Positions 55,215 through 64,000 of a stretch of 64,000 nt of DNA are shown here, in pieces. This DNA comes from Phascolarctos cinereus. Lineage: Eukaryota; Chordata; Mammalia; Diprotodontia; Phascolarctidae. The notes beneath the pieces were generated by a model. It had not been told where the DNA came from, made no database searches, and saw only the letters and a program-made list of their open reading frames with translations. The translations under genes and the position numbers were made by a program. Location: NCBI RefSeq assembly GCF_002099425.1, contig NW_018344059.1:6522001-6586000 (forward strand), written 5' to 3'. The first letter of the stretch is position 1; each line of letters starts with the position of its first letter.

Positions 55215-55890
55215 TTTCTTTTTCAAAAGACATTATTTTATTTTTCAATTCAAGGAACAAAACAGTATTTCCATAACACAGTATAATAAAAAAAGATGAT
55301 TGCATGTGAAACTGCAAATCTACCACATACAACTTGCTATTCCCTCCAAATATACAGCAGTTATCATGTAAATTTATTTTTTTTCCTTTTTTTCTTCCCT
55401 CCCCCCCACCCTAGAAATGGCTACCATTAGACACAAATGGGTATATATATGTAGATATGTAGATATATATGTAAAACTATTTTATACATACTTCTATTTA
55501 TCAGTTCTTTCTCTGGATGCAGATAGTGTCTCTCTTTATATGTCCTTTATTTTTAATTTGTGTATTTATAATAGTCAAAATGACTTCATCATTCTTAAAA
55601 CAATATTGCTGTTACTGTATGCATTGTTCTCTTGGTTTTACTCACTTTGCTCTTCATCATTTTGTGCAAGTCTTTCCATGCCTTTCTAAGATCATTGAGT
55701 TCATCATTTCTTATAGCACAATAGTATTCTATCACAATCATATACCGCAACCCATTCAGCCATTCCCCAGTTGATGAGGATCCCTGCAATTTCCGGTTCT
55801 TTGCCACCACAAAGAGAGCTTCTATAAACATCCCATTCACATTCAAAGTTATAACGACTATTTGTGAATTTCCCTCCATCTTATTCTTAC
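55215..55890 (-). mobile_element. L1 ORF2 end and 3' UTR, reverse
   Basis: The reverse strand encodes ALFVVAKNRKLQGSSSTGEWL and YYCAIRNDELNDLRKAWKDL, the L1 ORF2 C-terminus, before a 3' UTR at lower coordinates. Confidence 0.85.
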
Positions 55891-56110
55891 TATTTTCTTT
55901 CTCAGCCTTTCTTTTTATCCTATCCCTGTTACCTTATCTTTTCCCCCCCACCCTTCCACCTCCCATTTCACCTACCCCTCAACACTTCCCCCATCCCCTC
56001 CCTCACCCCATCTCACTTTACACGCTTCTCCAAAAGTTCCCCTCCCATTCTCTCCACCGCCACCCCCAAGTCCCAATCCGAGTACTTCTCTAAGAGTCTC
56101 TCCCCAGTGT
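55891..56110. repeat. C/T-rich low-complexity tract
   Basis: A strongly pyrimidine-rich plus strand (CCCCTCCC, CTCACCCC units). The 108-codon ORF here is compositional. Confidence 0.6.
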
Positions 56111-56111
56111 T

Positions 56112-56247
56112 TCATTTTACAGATGAGGAACTGAGGCAAACGGGGTTAGGTGACTTGCCCAGGGTCACACAACAGCTAATGTGTATCTGAGACCAGATTT
56201 GAATGCATGAAGATGAGTCTTCCTGACTTTATCACCTAGCTGCCCAG
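56112..56247 (-). mobile_element. tRNA SINE, reverse
   Basis: CAGATGAGGAACTGAGGC, GTGACTTGCCCAGGGTCACAC and TTATCACCTAGCTGCCC. Confidence 0.85.
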
Positions 56248-56454
56248 GGGAATGCCCTATATGTAGTTCAAAATGCAAGATTGGAACTCAAAGAAGAGAG
56301 CATAGCTGAATAGATAGAATTAGAGAATGGTTCACATCAAAGTGGAAATTAAGGACATATCAATGGACGAGATAACCAAAGAAGAGAACTTAGAGAAGAA
56401 AGTTTAGAACAAAGTCTTGATTGATGCCCATGCTTAAAAAATAAGAGGACTAGG

Positions 56455-56602
56455 GGGCAGCTAGGTGGCACAGTAGGTAGAGCACTGGCCCTGAAGTCAG
56501 GAGCACCTGAGTTCAGATGTGAGCTCACACACTTGACACTTACTAGCTGTGTGACCCTGGGCAAGTTACTTAACCCCATTGCCTAGCCCCCCCCCCCAAA
56601 AA
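56455..56602 (+). mobile_element. WSINE-like SINE
   Basis: GGGGCAGCTAGGTGGCACAG head, ACTAGCTGTGTGACCCTGGGC, CCCCATTGCCTAG, a C run and poly-A. Flanks AAAAATAAGAGGA and AAAAATAAGAAGA suggest a target duplication. Confidence 0.92.
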
Positions 56603-56674
56603 AAATAAGAAGAAAGAGGGGAGGGAAAAGGAAGGGAGGAGAAGGAAGTGGAGAGCAGAGCAGAACAAGGAAGG

Positions 56675-56930
56675 GAAGTATTTATTAAGCACCTACTACT
56701 ACAATGTACCAGGCACTGTGTTAAGTACCTTACAAATATTATCTCATTTGATCTTCAGAACAACCCCGCGAGGTAGATGCTATTATGACCCCCATTTTAC
56801 AGTTGAGGAAACTGAGGCAGACGACGTTAAGTGACTTGTCCAGAGTTATACCACTAGTAAGTGTCTTAGGATGGATCTGAACTCAGGTCTTCCTGACTCT
56901 AGGCCCAGCACTCTATTACTGTGTAACCTA
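56675..56930 (-). mobile_element. MIR SINE, near full length
   Basis: TATTTATTAAGCACCTACTAC tail, TTACAAATATTATCTCATTTG, GAGGAAACTGAGGCAG and CCCAGCACTCTATTAC. Confidence 0.9.
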
Positions 56931-57149
56931 GAAAGGAAGAAGAAACAACATAGGATACTGAGAACAAATGAACCAGTGGAGGATATGAATGGAGTCTCTT
57001 TTTCTTGCAGATGACTGTGTTGAAGCTCTGGAATACTTCAGGATTTCCTCAGTGAAATCATGATCACTCAAAAGAGACAGGCCAGGGGAAGACTGTCACA
57101 GAAAACAAAAAAAAGATGCTATCAGATAGGAGGAACCTTCCTCTTCTCA

Positions 57150-57490
57150 CAACTTCCTTCCTTTAGAAAAGACAAGAGTGAGAAAAGGCCATTGGATTGG
57201 GCAAATAAGAGGTCATTGGTGACTCTGAAGATTCAAGTTTCAGCAGAATGAGAAGCCAGGCTGCAAGGAGCTGAAGAATGATTAGATGGTGAGTCAGTGA
57301 AGGCAAAATGTAAATCACTGTTTCTGGGAGATTAGTAGTGAAGGGGAAGAGAGAAATAAAACAATAGCTTGAGGGGGTAGCAGGATCAAAGAAAAATATT
57401 TTTGCTGGGAGTTAGGACAGCAGAGATCTGAGCATGTTTGTAGACAGATGGGAAACAGGCAATAAAGAAGAGACTGAAGATGAATAAGAC
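57150..57490 (-). mobile_element. L2 ORF2 fragment, reverse
   Basis: AAAGGCCATTGGATTGGGCAAATAAG, GGTCATTGGTGACTCTG and GAGCATGTTTGTAGACAG are antisense to the L2 RT region. Confidence 0.75.
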
Positions 57491-57539
57491 ATGGGGGGTG
57501 ATCAGTGGAGTGAGGAGACAAATCCATTCTTCATGCTAC

Positions 57540-57930
57540 TTTCTTCCTCATCTTCTTTATACATAGATCAAGTTATATCACTCTTCTGCTCAAACTTTTT
57601 ATTGGCTTTCCATTATCTACTGAGTAAAGTTCAAGTTCATTCGTTTGTCATTCGTGGTCTTCCACAATCTGACTCCACCCAACCTTTTACTTTTATATTT
57701 TATTATTTACCTCTACGAACTCCATATTCCAACCAAAATGGACTATTTTCGGTTCCCCAAATATATACACGGCATTTTCAGGCCCCCATGTTGTCCCATG
57801 ACTAAAATGTCCTCAATTAAAAAACAGCTTAAATACCATCTTCATGAAATTTTCCTCTATCCTTCCAGCTGGTAAACATCTTCCCCATCAGACATTACAG
57901 AGCATTTCACTTTGGAACTCTAAGACACTT
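57540..57930 (+). mobile_element. L2, 3' part
   Basis: TATATCACTCTTCTGCTC, GGCTTTCCATTATCTAC, TCTTCCACAATCTGACTCC and ACCATCTTCATGAAATTTTCC are L2 3' sequence in order. Confidence 0.7.
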
Positions 57931-58179
57931 TAGTGCTTCAATGGATCGGGAATGCACATTAATGTGAGTGCTCTCACAATGCATATCACCACCCATCTGT
58001 GCCTTCTCAACTTGTAGGAATCTTGTCTCTGTCTTTTTATGAATTTTCTGAATATCATCAACCCAGTCTGTTGAACACCTTCCCCTGTTTTTGTTTTTCT
58101 TGGAACATTTTGTGTATACCAAGATAATCCTAGGATTGTCAATTTGTTATCCATTCCCCCACTTGATTATCCTACCTTT

Positions 58180-60600
58180 TCCCCTCAGAATCACATATTT
58201 TGAATTTGGAAGGGAACTCAGTAGTCGTATAACCCGACCCATACCTAAGAGGAATCTTCACTATGCCCGAGAGTCACCCAGGCTCTGCATGAAGACATCC
58301 ACGAGAAGGAATCCACCATTTCTAAAAGCTACCAATTCTACTTTTGGACAGCTTGGATCATTGGGATCCCCACCCCCAACATCAAAGCTAAATTTGCCTT
58401 TTTGCAGCTTCTTCCCATTGCTCCTGGATCTGCCCAAACAGAACCAGTCTCCTTCATGTGATAGCCCTTCAGAAGACTGCTATCACATCCCCCTTGAATC
58501 TCCTCCTCTTTTAGCCAGAAGGAGCTGGCTAAACATTACCAGATGCATACTCAAGGCCCTTTATCATTCTGGTTTCCCTTTTCTTTACCCTTTCCAACTG
58601 ATCAATATCCTCGCTGAACTCTGGTGTCCAGAACTGAACATAAGACTCCACACATGGTTTGACCAGAGCAGTATAGAGGAACTATCACTTTCTTATTCGT
58701 TTCCAAATGCAGCCAAAGATACCATTAATTTTTGGAGGGCTGCCACAGGTCACTGTTGACTGGTGGTGAGCTTGCAGTCCACTAAAATCCCTGAATGTTT
58801 TCCCCCCTAGACAAACTACTTTTCTACTCATCCTGTACTTTTGAAGTTGATTTTTTGAGCCCAAGTGTGATTCCCCTTGGCAGAGAAAAAAGAAGAAAAA
58901 TAGGAATTGAGTAGCTCAGTCTTCTTTCCTTTCTTTGTTAGCATTGTCTCATACACCCCAAAAAGTGGTCCAGTTTCCTTCTTTGATCCAACATGCAGGA
59001 TAGCTATCCTATATCTGGTACAATGGATCACTCAGAACCCAAAATTTTGAATGAACAGTTCTTTTACTAAAATCAAATTACAATGCCTTCAAATAAAAGC
59101 AGTTCTCAAAGTTATTTAAAAGCAGTCCAGGGGATGAAAACAAATAAAAGCTTCTGCAAAAAGGTTAAAAAAAATAATCAGCAAGGAGTTTCCCTGGAGA
59201 AGCAGGAGCTTTTTAGCCAAGTCTCAAAAATGACTAACACAATCGAGCTTTTATAAAAGCATATCTACTCCTAAGGGTATATTCACAAATGTACAAACAG
59301 ACTGCCCGGAAGCATAATCTCCCTTCCCCCAGCACCACCTGAGGAGGGGGAGGGCATTAAATGGTTCACACTTTAGCTCTGTTCTTGTAGAGCATAGTCC
59401 CAGTTCCGAGCCTAAAACACGACTCAGGCTCAATTCCAAGGTAGTCTGGCTTTCAGTGGGCTGGCTGCAGCACCCTGCCTGCAATCCTGACTCTAAGGGC
59501 ACCACGGCTCGAACTCCTGGTCCTTCGGGGATCAACCTGGGCACCTGAAACTGAAGAGGACAAACTGCATGCAGTTTGGGCCCCCCCAGGCCCTTTCTTA
59601 GAGCTGGGGTGAAAAGAGAGATAAGTAGGGGGAAGTAGGCAAGTCTTCACCTCTCCTTAGTGCAATTCATGGCCTCCGAACTGGGTGCAATATGTCAGAA
59701 AGAGAATGAAAGCAAAACTTCCTCGTTTGCCCCAGCCTCAGTTTGTGTTGTGGAAGGGAGTGCCACCAATATCCTGGTGGACAGCAATCCTCTCTCCCTT
59801 AACATAGCTAAAACTAATCCTTTTTATTTTTCTTAATTCTCTTGCCAGCCTCAGGTCATTCTGAGTTTCCTTATTCTTAGAAGTGACAAGCTTTGGGTAC
59901 TCAACTTTTTTTTTAGCTGCTCTTTTTCCCATCTTCTGTTTATATCTTTTAAATATTTAAGTCAACTAGAGAGTTCCCTATGTATTGATATTGATCTCTT
60001 CAGATGATGCTTATTTTCTCTCCTCATTGGAATTATTTCCCCTGGTGTTTTTAGAACTTCATTCTTGAGAATTTCTTATTCTTCCTGCACTGATTTCCCA
60101 TATGGGGTTTTAGTCCGTGGGATCCAACCAGTCCTTCCACAGAACGCTTTCAAATTTACTTTCCCCAAATCTAGGGTATATGCCAAACTACTACCAAGTT
60201 TCCTCCACTTCTGTGACGTGAAATTAAGAATGGAGTTGTCACTTTTCCTGTAAGTTCTATCTTTTCCATCCAATTCCTCTCTATTAGTGAAAAGCAGATC
60301 CCCTTATAGAACTTTCCTTTTGTTGGTTACTCTACCTTTGGAAGGATAAAATTATCATTAAGGCAAGCAAAGAAGGATTTATTCCTTGCTGGGATTTTAT
60401 GTTTGTTAGGTTGGGTTTTTTTTTTCCGGGGGGAGGGAGAAGCACTCCAGTGAATATATGGATAATTGAAATATTTCTTTATTACTATATCACGCCTCTG
60501 TACCAGGCTTAGGATCTATTTCCCAATGCTTTCATCCATTTCCTCTTTCTATCCAATCATACAAGTCCTTGAAGATGTCTCTTATACTGCTTCTCATATG
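58180..60600 (-). mobile_element. CR1/L3-clade LINE, 2.4 kb, interrupted
   Basis: Read on the minus strand from 60.6 kb: endonuclease end and linker (SDNSILNFTSQKWRKL, then VNLKAFCGRTGWIP), a second linker (ETQNDLRLARELRKIKR), then after an insert the RT start (GSKKETGPLFG, KTELLNSYFSSFFSAKG), an internal loss of the RT core, and the RT C-terminal region (LLWSNHVWSLMF) to a 3' end of TTTGGAAGGGAACTCAG at about 58190. The 222-codon plus-strand ORF at 58091 is the shadow of this element. Old, with many breaks. Confidence 0.88.
58995..59800. other. Unidentified ~0.8-kb insert in the CR1/L3
   Basis: The CR1 linker and the RT start, which should be adjacent, are separated here by a block of higher GC content with no family I recognise. 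It may be a solitary terminal repeat of an old retrovirus-like element or another repeat. Its ends and target duplication could not be fixed. Short ORFs in it look accidental. Confidence 0.4.
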
Positions 60601-61000
60601 TGAGTCATATGTGTTGATAATATGTGATATAGCTTACCAGGAGCCATAACTAGCAATTTCTACACCTATTGGCAAATATTGGAGGGAGATGGAAAAGGTA
60701 AATGTATCTGTGATGTGGCCCTGGAAGGGAAGGAAACATAAGGAAATCAAGAGTTTTCTAAGCTGGTAAAGGTAGAGAAAGAACCCTTGGGATGAGGGCA
60801 TCACTGCTATCATAGGCATGGAGTGGAAGGTGGTGAAGTTTATCTGGAACATTGCAAGTGTCACTCTTAAAATTTTCCACCTTGCTACAAAGCTGTAATC
60901 ACTCTACCCTAGCTAGAACAGTGAGTCTACTTTCACCAATCAGACCTTTCTATTATCTGTTAGGTTAACTTAAATTTTGATTCTTTTAGACATGTGCTAG
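60601..61000. other. Intergenic, unassigned
   Basis: No repeat or gene recognised. A 76-codon minus-strand ORF has no known motif. Confidence 0.35.
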
Positions 61001-62110
61001 TCCTTGATTTGAAATAATATTATATTTCCAGGAGAATATGATTTTTTTAAAAAATGGATCTTTCTCATTCAAGATATATATAGACATAATTATAAAATAC
61101 ATTTTAAAGGAAAAAAAGCTGATATAATGAGATGAGATAATTGGAGGGCTATTCATTACTTAGGGTTGGGCTGCATCAATATAGTAAAATTGACAAAATT
61201 GTGCAAATTAATTATAGATTTACTAATCAAACTACCAAGGATGTATTGCACTTTAAAGTGTTAGATAAAATAACAAAATTTTTGGAGGAACAAAAGGTCT
61301 AGAATCTCAAGGAAAGCAATGAAAAAATTAGAAACAGGGTGAACAATAATGCATGCAGGTCTCAAATTATATTATAAAGCAGTTGTTGTAGTCATCAGAA
61401 CTATTTGGTACTGGTTTAGAAAAAAAAATCAGAAAAATTGATCAGCAGAGCAAACTAGATAAGGAAGAATCATAAAGACAACTCAATAATACAGTGTTTG
61501 ATGAACATAAGAACTCTTTATTTTTGTAGAATTGCTATGAAAATTAGAAAGCAGTTCAATAGGAATTAAGGTTTTTTTCTTGGTTTTTTGGTAAGGCATT
61601 TGGGGTTAAGTGACTTGCCCAGGGTCACACAGCTAGTGAGTATCATGTGTCTGAGGCCAGATTTGAACTCAGGTCTTCCTGAATCCAGGACCAGTGCTTT
61701 ATCCACTGTGCCACCTAGCTGCCCGAGGAATTAAGTTTAGAAAAATATTTTATACCAAATGTAACAATAAGCTCAACTTGTATATATGACCTGAATATAA
61801 AAGGTAATGCCATAAAGAAAAAAATTGGAAGAGAATCTGATCAGGTACTTTGCACAGCTATAGTTGGGAGGAAAATCTTAACAAAAAAGAGTTAGAGGTA
61901 ATAACAATAGATAAGATAGATGATTGTTATCTTATGAAATTAAAAGAGGTTTGAAGGAACAAAATCAATGCTGCTAGGTTAAGAAGGGAAGCTGTTAATT
62001 GGCCCCCCTAAAAAATCTTGGCATCAAATATCTCTGATAAGTATCTGATAAACGAAAGATAGAAGAAACTAATATATGTGACCAAGAGCCATTCACCAAT
62101 GTATAAGTGG
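61000..62110 (+). mobile_element. L1 ORF2 fragment, old
   Basis: TAGGGTTGGGCTGCATCAATATAG, CAAACTACCAAGGATGTATTG, AATCTCAAGGAAAGCAATG, TATATTATAAAGCAGTTG and TTTGGTACTGG follow mid-ORF2 order. Decayed, and split by a reverse SINE. Confidence 0.8.
61571..61725 (-). mobile_element. tRNA SINE nested in L1, exact TSD
   Basis: A T-rich tail, GGTTAAGTGACTTGCCCAGG, GGCCAGATTTGAACTCAGG and CCACCTAGCTGCCC, reverse. AGGAATTAAG flanks it exactly (61561-61570 and 61726-61735). Confidence 0.95.
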
Positions 62111-62149
62111 TCAAAGCTTATACAAAGCGCTCTCAAAAGAAAAACTTCC

Positions 62150-62505
62150 CATGCTACTGGATACTTTTGCCTTTACTTACCTAGAACCAAGCCTCCATGC
62201 CACTTTTGGCCATCTCCACACTTCACCACCTGCACTCCATCCATGACCATCCCTTTGCCGCCAAAACCTTGCAATCTGCCCCTGGAGTGCCATGCTTTTG
62301 TGAATGGGCTTTCTCCTAACCTTGCCCAGAACCAGGCCTCTGTACCATTTACTGGTCATCTGCATCCCATTCCTACCTCCTATCCCACCTTTCCTTTATG
62401 TGTGATTTCTTTCGTTAAAATGTAATCTCCTTGAGGGTAGAGACTGTTTATATTTGTGTGCCTGGTACGTGGCACATAATAAGCGCCTAATAAACGCTTC
62501 TGCTT
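62150..62505 (+). mobile_element. L2/MIR-type tail with internal duplication
   Basis: CTAGAACCAAGCCTCCATGCC...TGGCCATCTCCAC (from 62180) recurs in diverged form as CCAGAACCAGGCCTCTGTACC...TGGTCATCTGCATC (from 62326), about 146 bp on. The end is an L2-like CTCCTTGAGGGTAGAGACTG and GGCACATAATAAGCGCCTAATAAACGC. Confidence 0.6.
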
Positions 62506-63302
62506 TTTAGTCTTTTGATTTTATTCTGTTTCTTGTCTCATGAAATCATTGATTTCTATTAAGTTCACTCTAATTTTCAGGAAGCCTGTTAACTTGGGTA
62601 AAGTTTTCTTTAAGCTGTTTATTCTCTTTCTAGTTCTTTCCTCCCAAACTCCAATTTCACTTAAATTTTATGTTTTAATCTCTTGCTTCATTTCTTCCAG
62701 GAACCCTTGTAGTCCTTGAGGCCAAGACATATATGTTTTTCTTCTGATATTATGCTTACAATTATTGTGGAGTTACTCTCCTTTTCTTGATTTGTCTCTT
62801 GATTATCTCTGAATCCACAGTATTTTTTTATAGTGTTCAATGTCTTTGTAATGTTCTGTTTACTCATATCTCTATCCTCTGCTCCTGATTTGTAACTTTG
62901 TGCCAGGGCCAGAGTTTACCCCATTTTGTACTCTGGGAAGGGATGGTCTGGCCCCATTTGGCCTTGACCTCAGTATCTTGGGTTCTGGCCGATTTTAGGC
63001 CCATCTAGATTGTCCAGGTTCGGATTGATGTAATGTGGGCTATAGTTTTTTTTGGAATTCTCAAGTTAGACTGCTACAGTCTTCTGGTGCCTTGAGTGTG
63101 TTCCTGTGTCAGAGTGATCAGAATGGTATGGGTTTCTAACTGCCTTGGTTCCTGCGCATCTGAGCACTATGGTTTTCTTCTGGTTTCAGAGGTCCCTGAA
63201 GCCACTCTGATCTGTACAGGCAGGCTTCCGGCTTCTTTACCTATGCTCAAGCTGGCTTTTCAGGTGTACCCAGAGACTTCCAGCTCGTGTGTGAGTGAGT
63301 GA

Positions 63303-63345
<43 letters not shown>

Positions 63346-64000
63346 CCTGAACTGGATAAAAACAGTTGCTATAGTTTTTCTCAGAATTTCTTGCTCACAA
63401 TTTGGTCTGATGCTCTTTTCAGACCTTTCTTGGAATGCGTGCTAGACTTCTCTGAGACCTTTCATGAAGCCATCTTAACCAGAAGTCCTATTCTATGCCT
63501 TTTAAACAAAGGCAAATCTTCCAGAGACGTTTTCTAATAGTGAGTCTCATTCCATCAAATCTCAATAATCTGAGGTTTAAATTTTCTCTTTGTGTTTGGA
63601 TCTCTGGTTATGCTTATTACCACACTTTGTACATTTTTGCATAGACACCCCAGGCCGTGGGTTTTACTGTTAGCTTTTCTTTTTGGATATTGTCCCCATG
63701 TGTAACCTATGCCCAGAACCACTTTGGGTTTAAACAGTGCAGGTTCAGTCTTGAGGGCTTGTCACAAAAAAATCATTCTCAGGCTCATATAACCACTCAG
63801 GGTTTCCCATAGAAACATCAGAATTTGGCTTTGTTTTCCCTCTAACCACAGTTGCTGCAGCTAACATCAGCATTCAGCTCAAGTCTAGATATTGACTAAA
63901 GAGAAAAAGGACTTTCAGCTCACATCTAAGTGTTCAGGCTAACAAGACATCAAATTTGTTTAACCTGACAAAAACAAAAAATACTCACACCGAAGCCCAT
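62506..64000 (-). mobile_element. Possible antisense L1 5' region
   Basis: Long T/C-rich stretches such as CATGAAATCATTGATTTCTATTAAG and CTTCATTTCTTCCAGG resemble the reverse of an L1 ORF1 coiled-coil region. The GC-richer 62900-63300 part could be 5' UTR. No clear ORF1 motif could be read, so the call is weak. Confidence 0.3.
63291..63341. repeat. (GTGA)n(GT)n microsatellite
   Basis: GTGA units pass into about 18 GT units. Confidence 0.95.

Noticed and set aside
54826-55332. 168- and 119-codon minus-strand ORFs with overlapping plus-strand ORFs
   Set aside because: Open frames in several phases on both strands, no domain, and the sequence overlaps L2-like and L1 material.
58091-58759. 222-codon plus-strand ORF
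   Set aside because: It runs antisense to a CR1/L3 reverse transcriptase region that can be read on the minus strand.
1-64000. CRISPR arrays, bacterial operons, tRNA or rRNA genes
   Set aside because: No spaced direct repeats, no bacterial signals and no intact tRNA cloverleaf were seen. The tRNA-like heads belong to SINEs.

Overview
The window is a piece of mammalian, almost certainly marsupial, nuclear DNA, probably from an Australian lineage. The repeat content points there: many tRNA-derived SINEs opening with a GGGGCAGCTAGGTGG-type head and closing with CCCCAATTGCC plus poly-A (WSINE/WALLSI-like), marsupial-type L1s, SINEs with a BovB/RTE-like tail, plentiful L2 and MIR, CR1/L3 remains, an RTE fragment and small hAT elements. 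The Australian assignment rests on recalled SINE subfamily sequence and is an inference.

One host gene is recognised: the 5' part of CTNNA1 (alpha-E-catenin), on the minus strand. Its promoter lies in a GC-rich CpG island near 37.25-38.1 kb. A non-coding first exon ends at a CAG|GTAACT donor (37748). The exon with the start codon is 13438-13544 (M1-Q35). The next coding exon is 10910-11105 (residues 36-100 plus one base of codon 101). Intron 1 is about 24.2 kb, intron 2 about 2.3 kb, and intron 3 runs off the left edge. The gene continues below coordinate 1.

Region by region: 1-10.9 kb is intron 3, with L1 tails, MIRs, a palindromic hAT copy and a TA/CA microsatellite. 11.1-13.4 kb is intron 2, with an L2. 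13.5-37.7 kb is intron 1: a 2.2-kb L1 only about 375 bp from the start-codon exon, an L1 with a 5' inversion, an RTE piece, several L2s (one cut by an L1), and two repeat-poor blocks that may hold regulatory DNA. 37.1-38.4 kb is the promoter region. 38.4-64 kb, upstream of the gene, is repeat-rich DNA without an intact gene. It carries a three-level nest of mobile elements, a near-complete ORF1-only half-L1 (HAL1-like) element, a processed pseudogene of ASS1 split by a SINE with a second ASS1 scrap nearby, a long CR1/L3 split by a roughly 0.8-kb unidentified insert, and a possible antisense L1 5' region at the right edge.

Most other open reading frames are chance frames in repeats or in the stop-poor CpG island. 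I see no new multi-gene system. The points of interest are the CTNNA1 5' structure, the half-L1, the twin-primed L1, the ASS1 retrocopy with its partial duplicate, an identical 68-bp tandem duplication, and the repeat-poor intron blocks. Repeat boundaries are exact where target-site duplications are given and otherwise good to about 10-50 bases.
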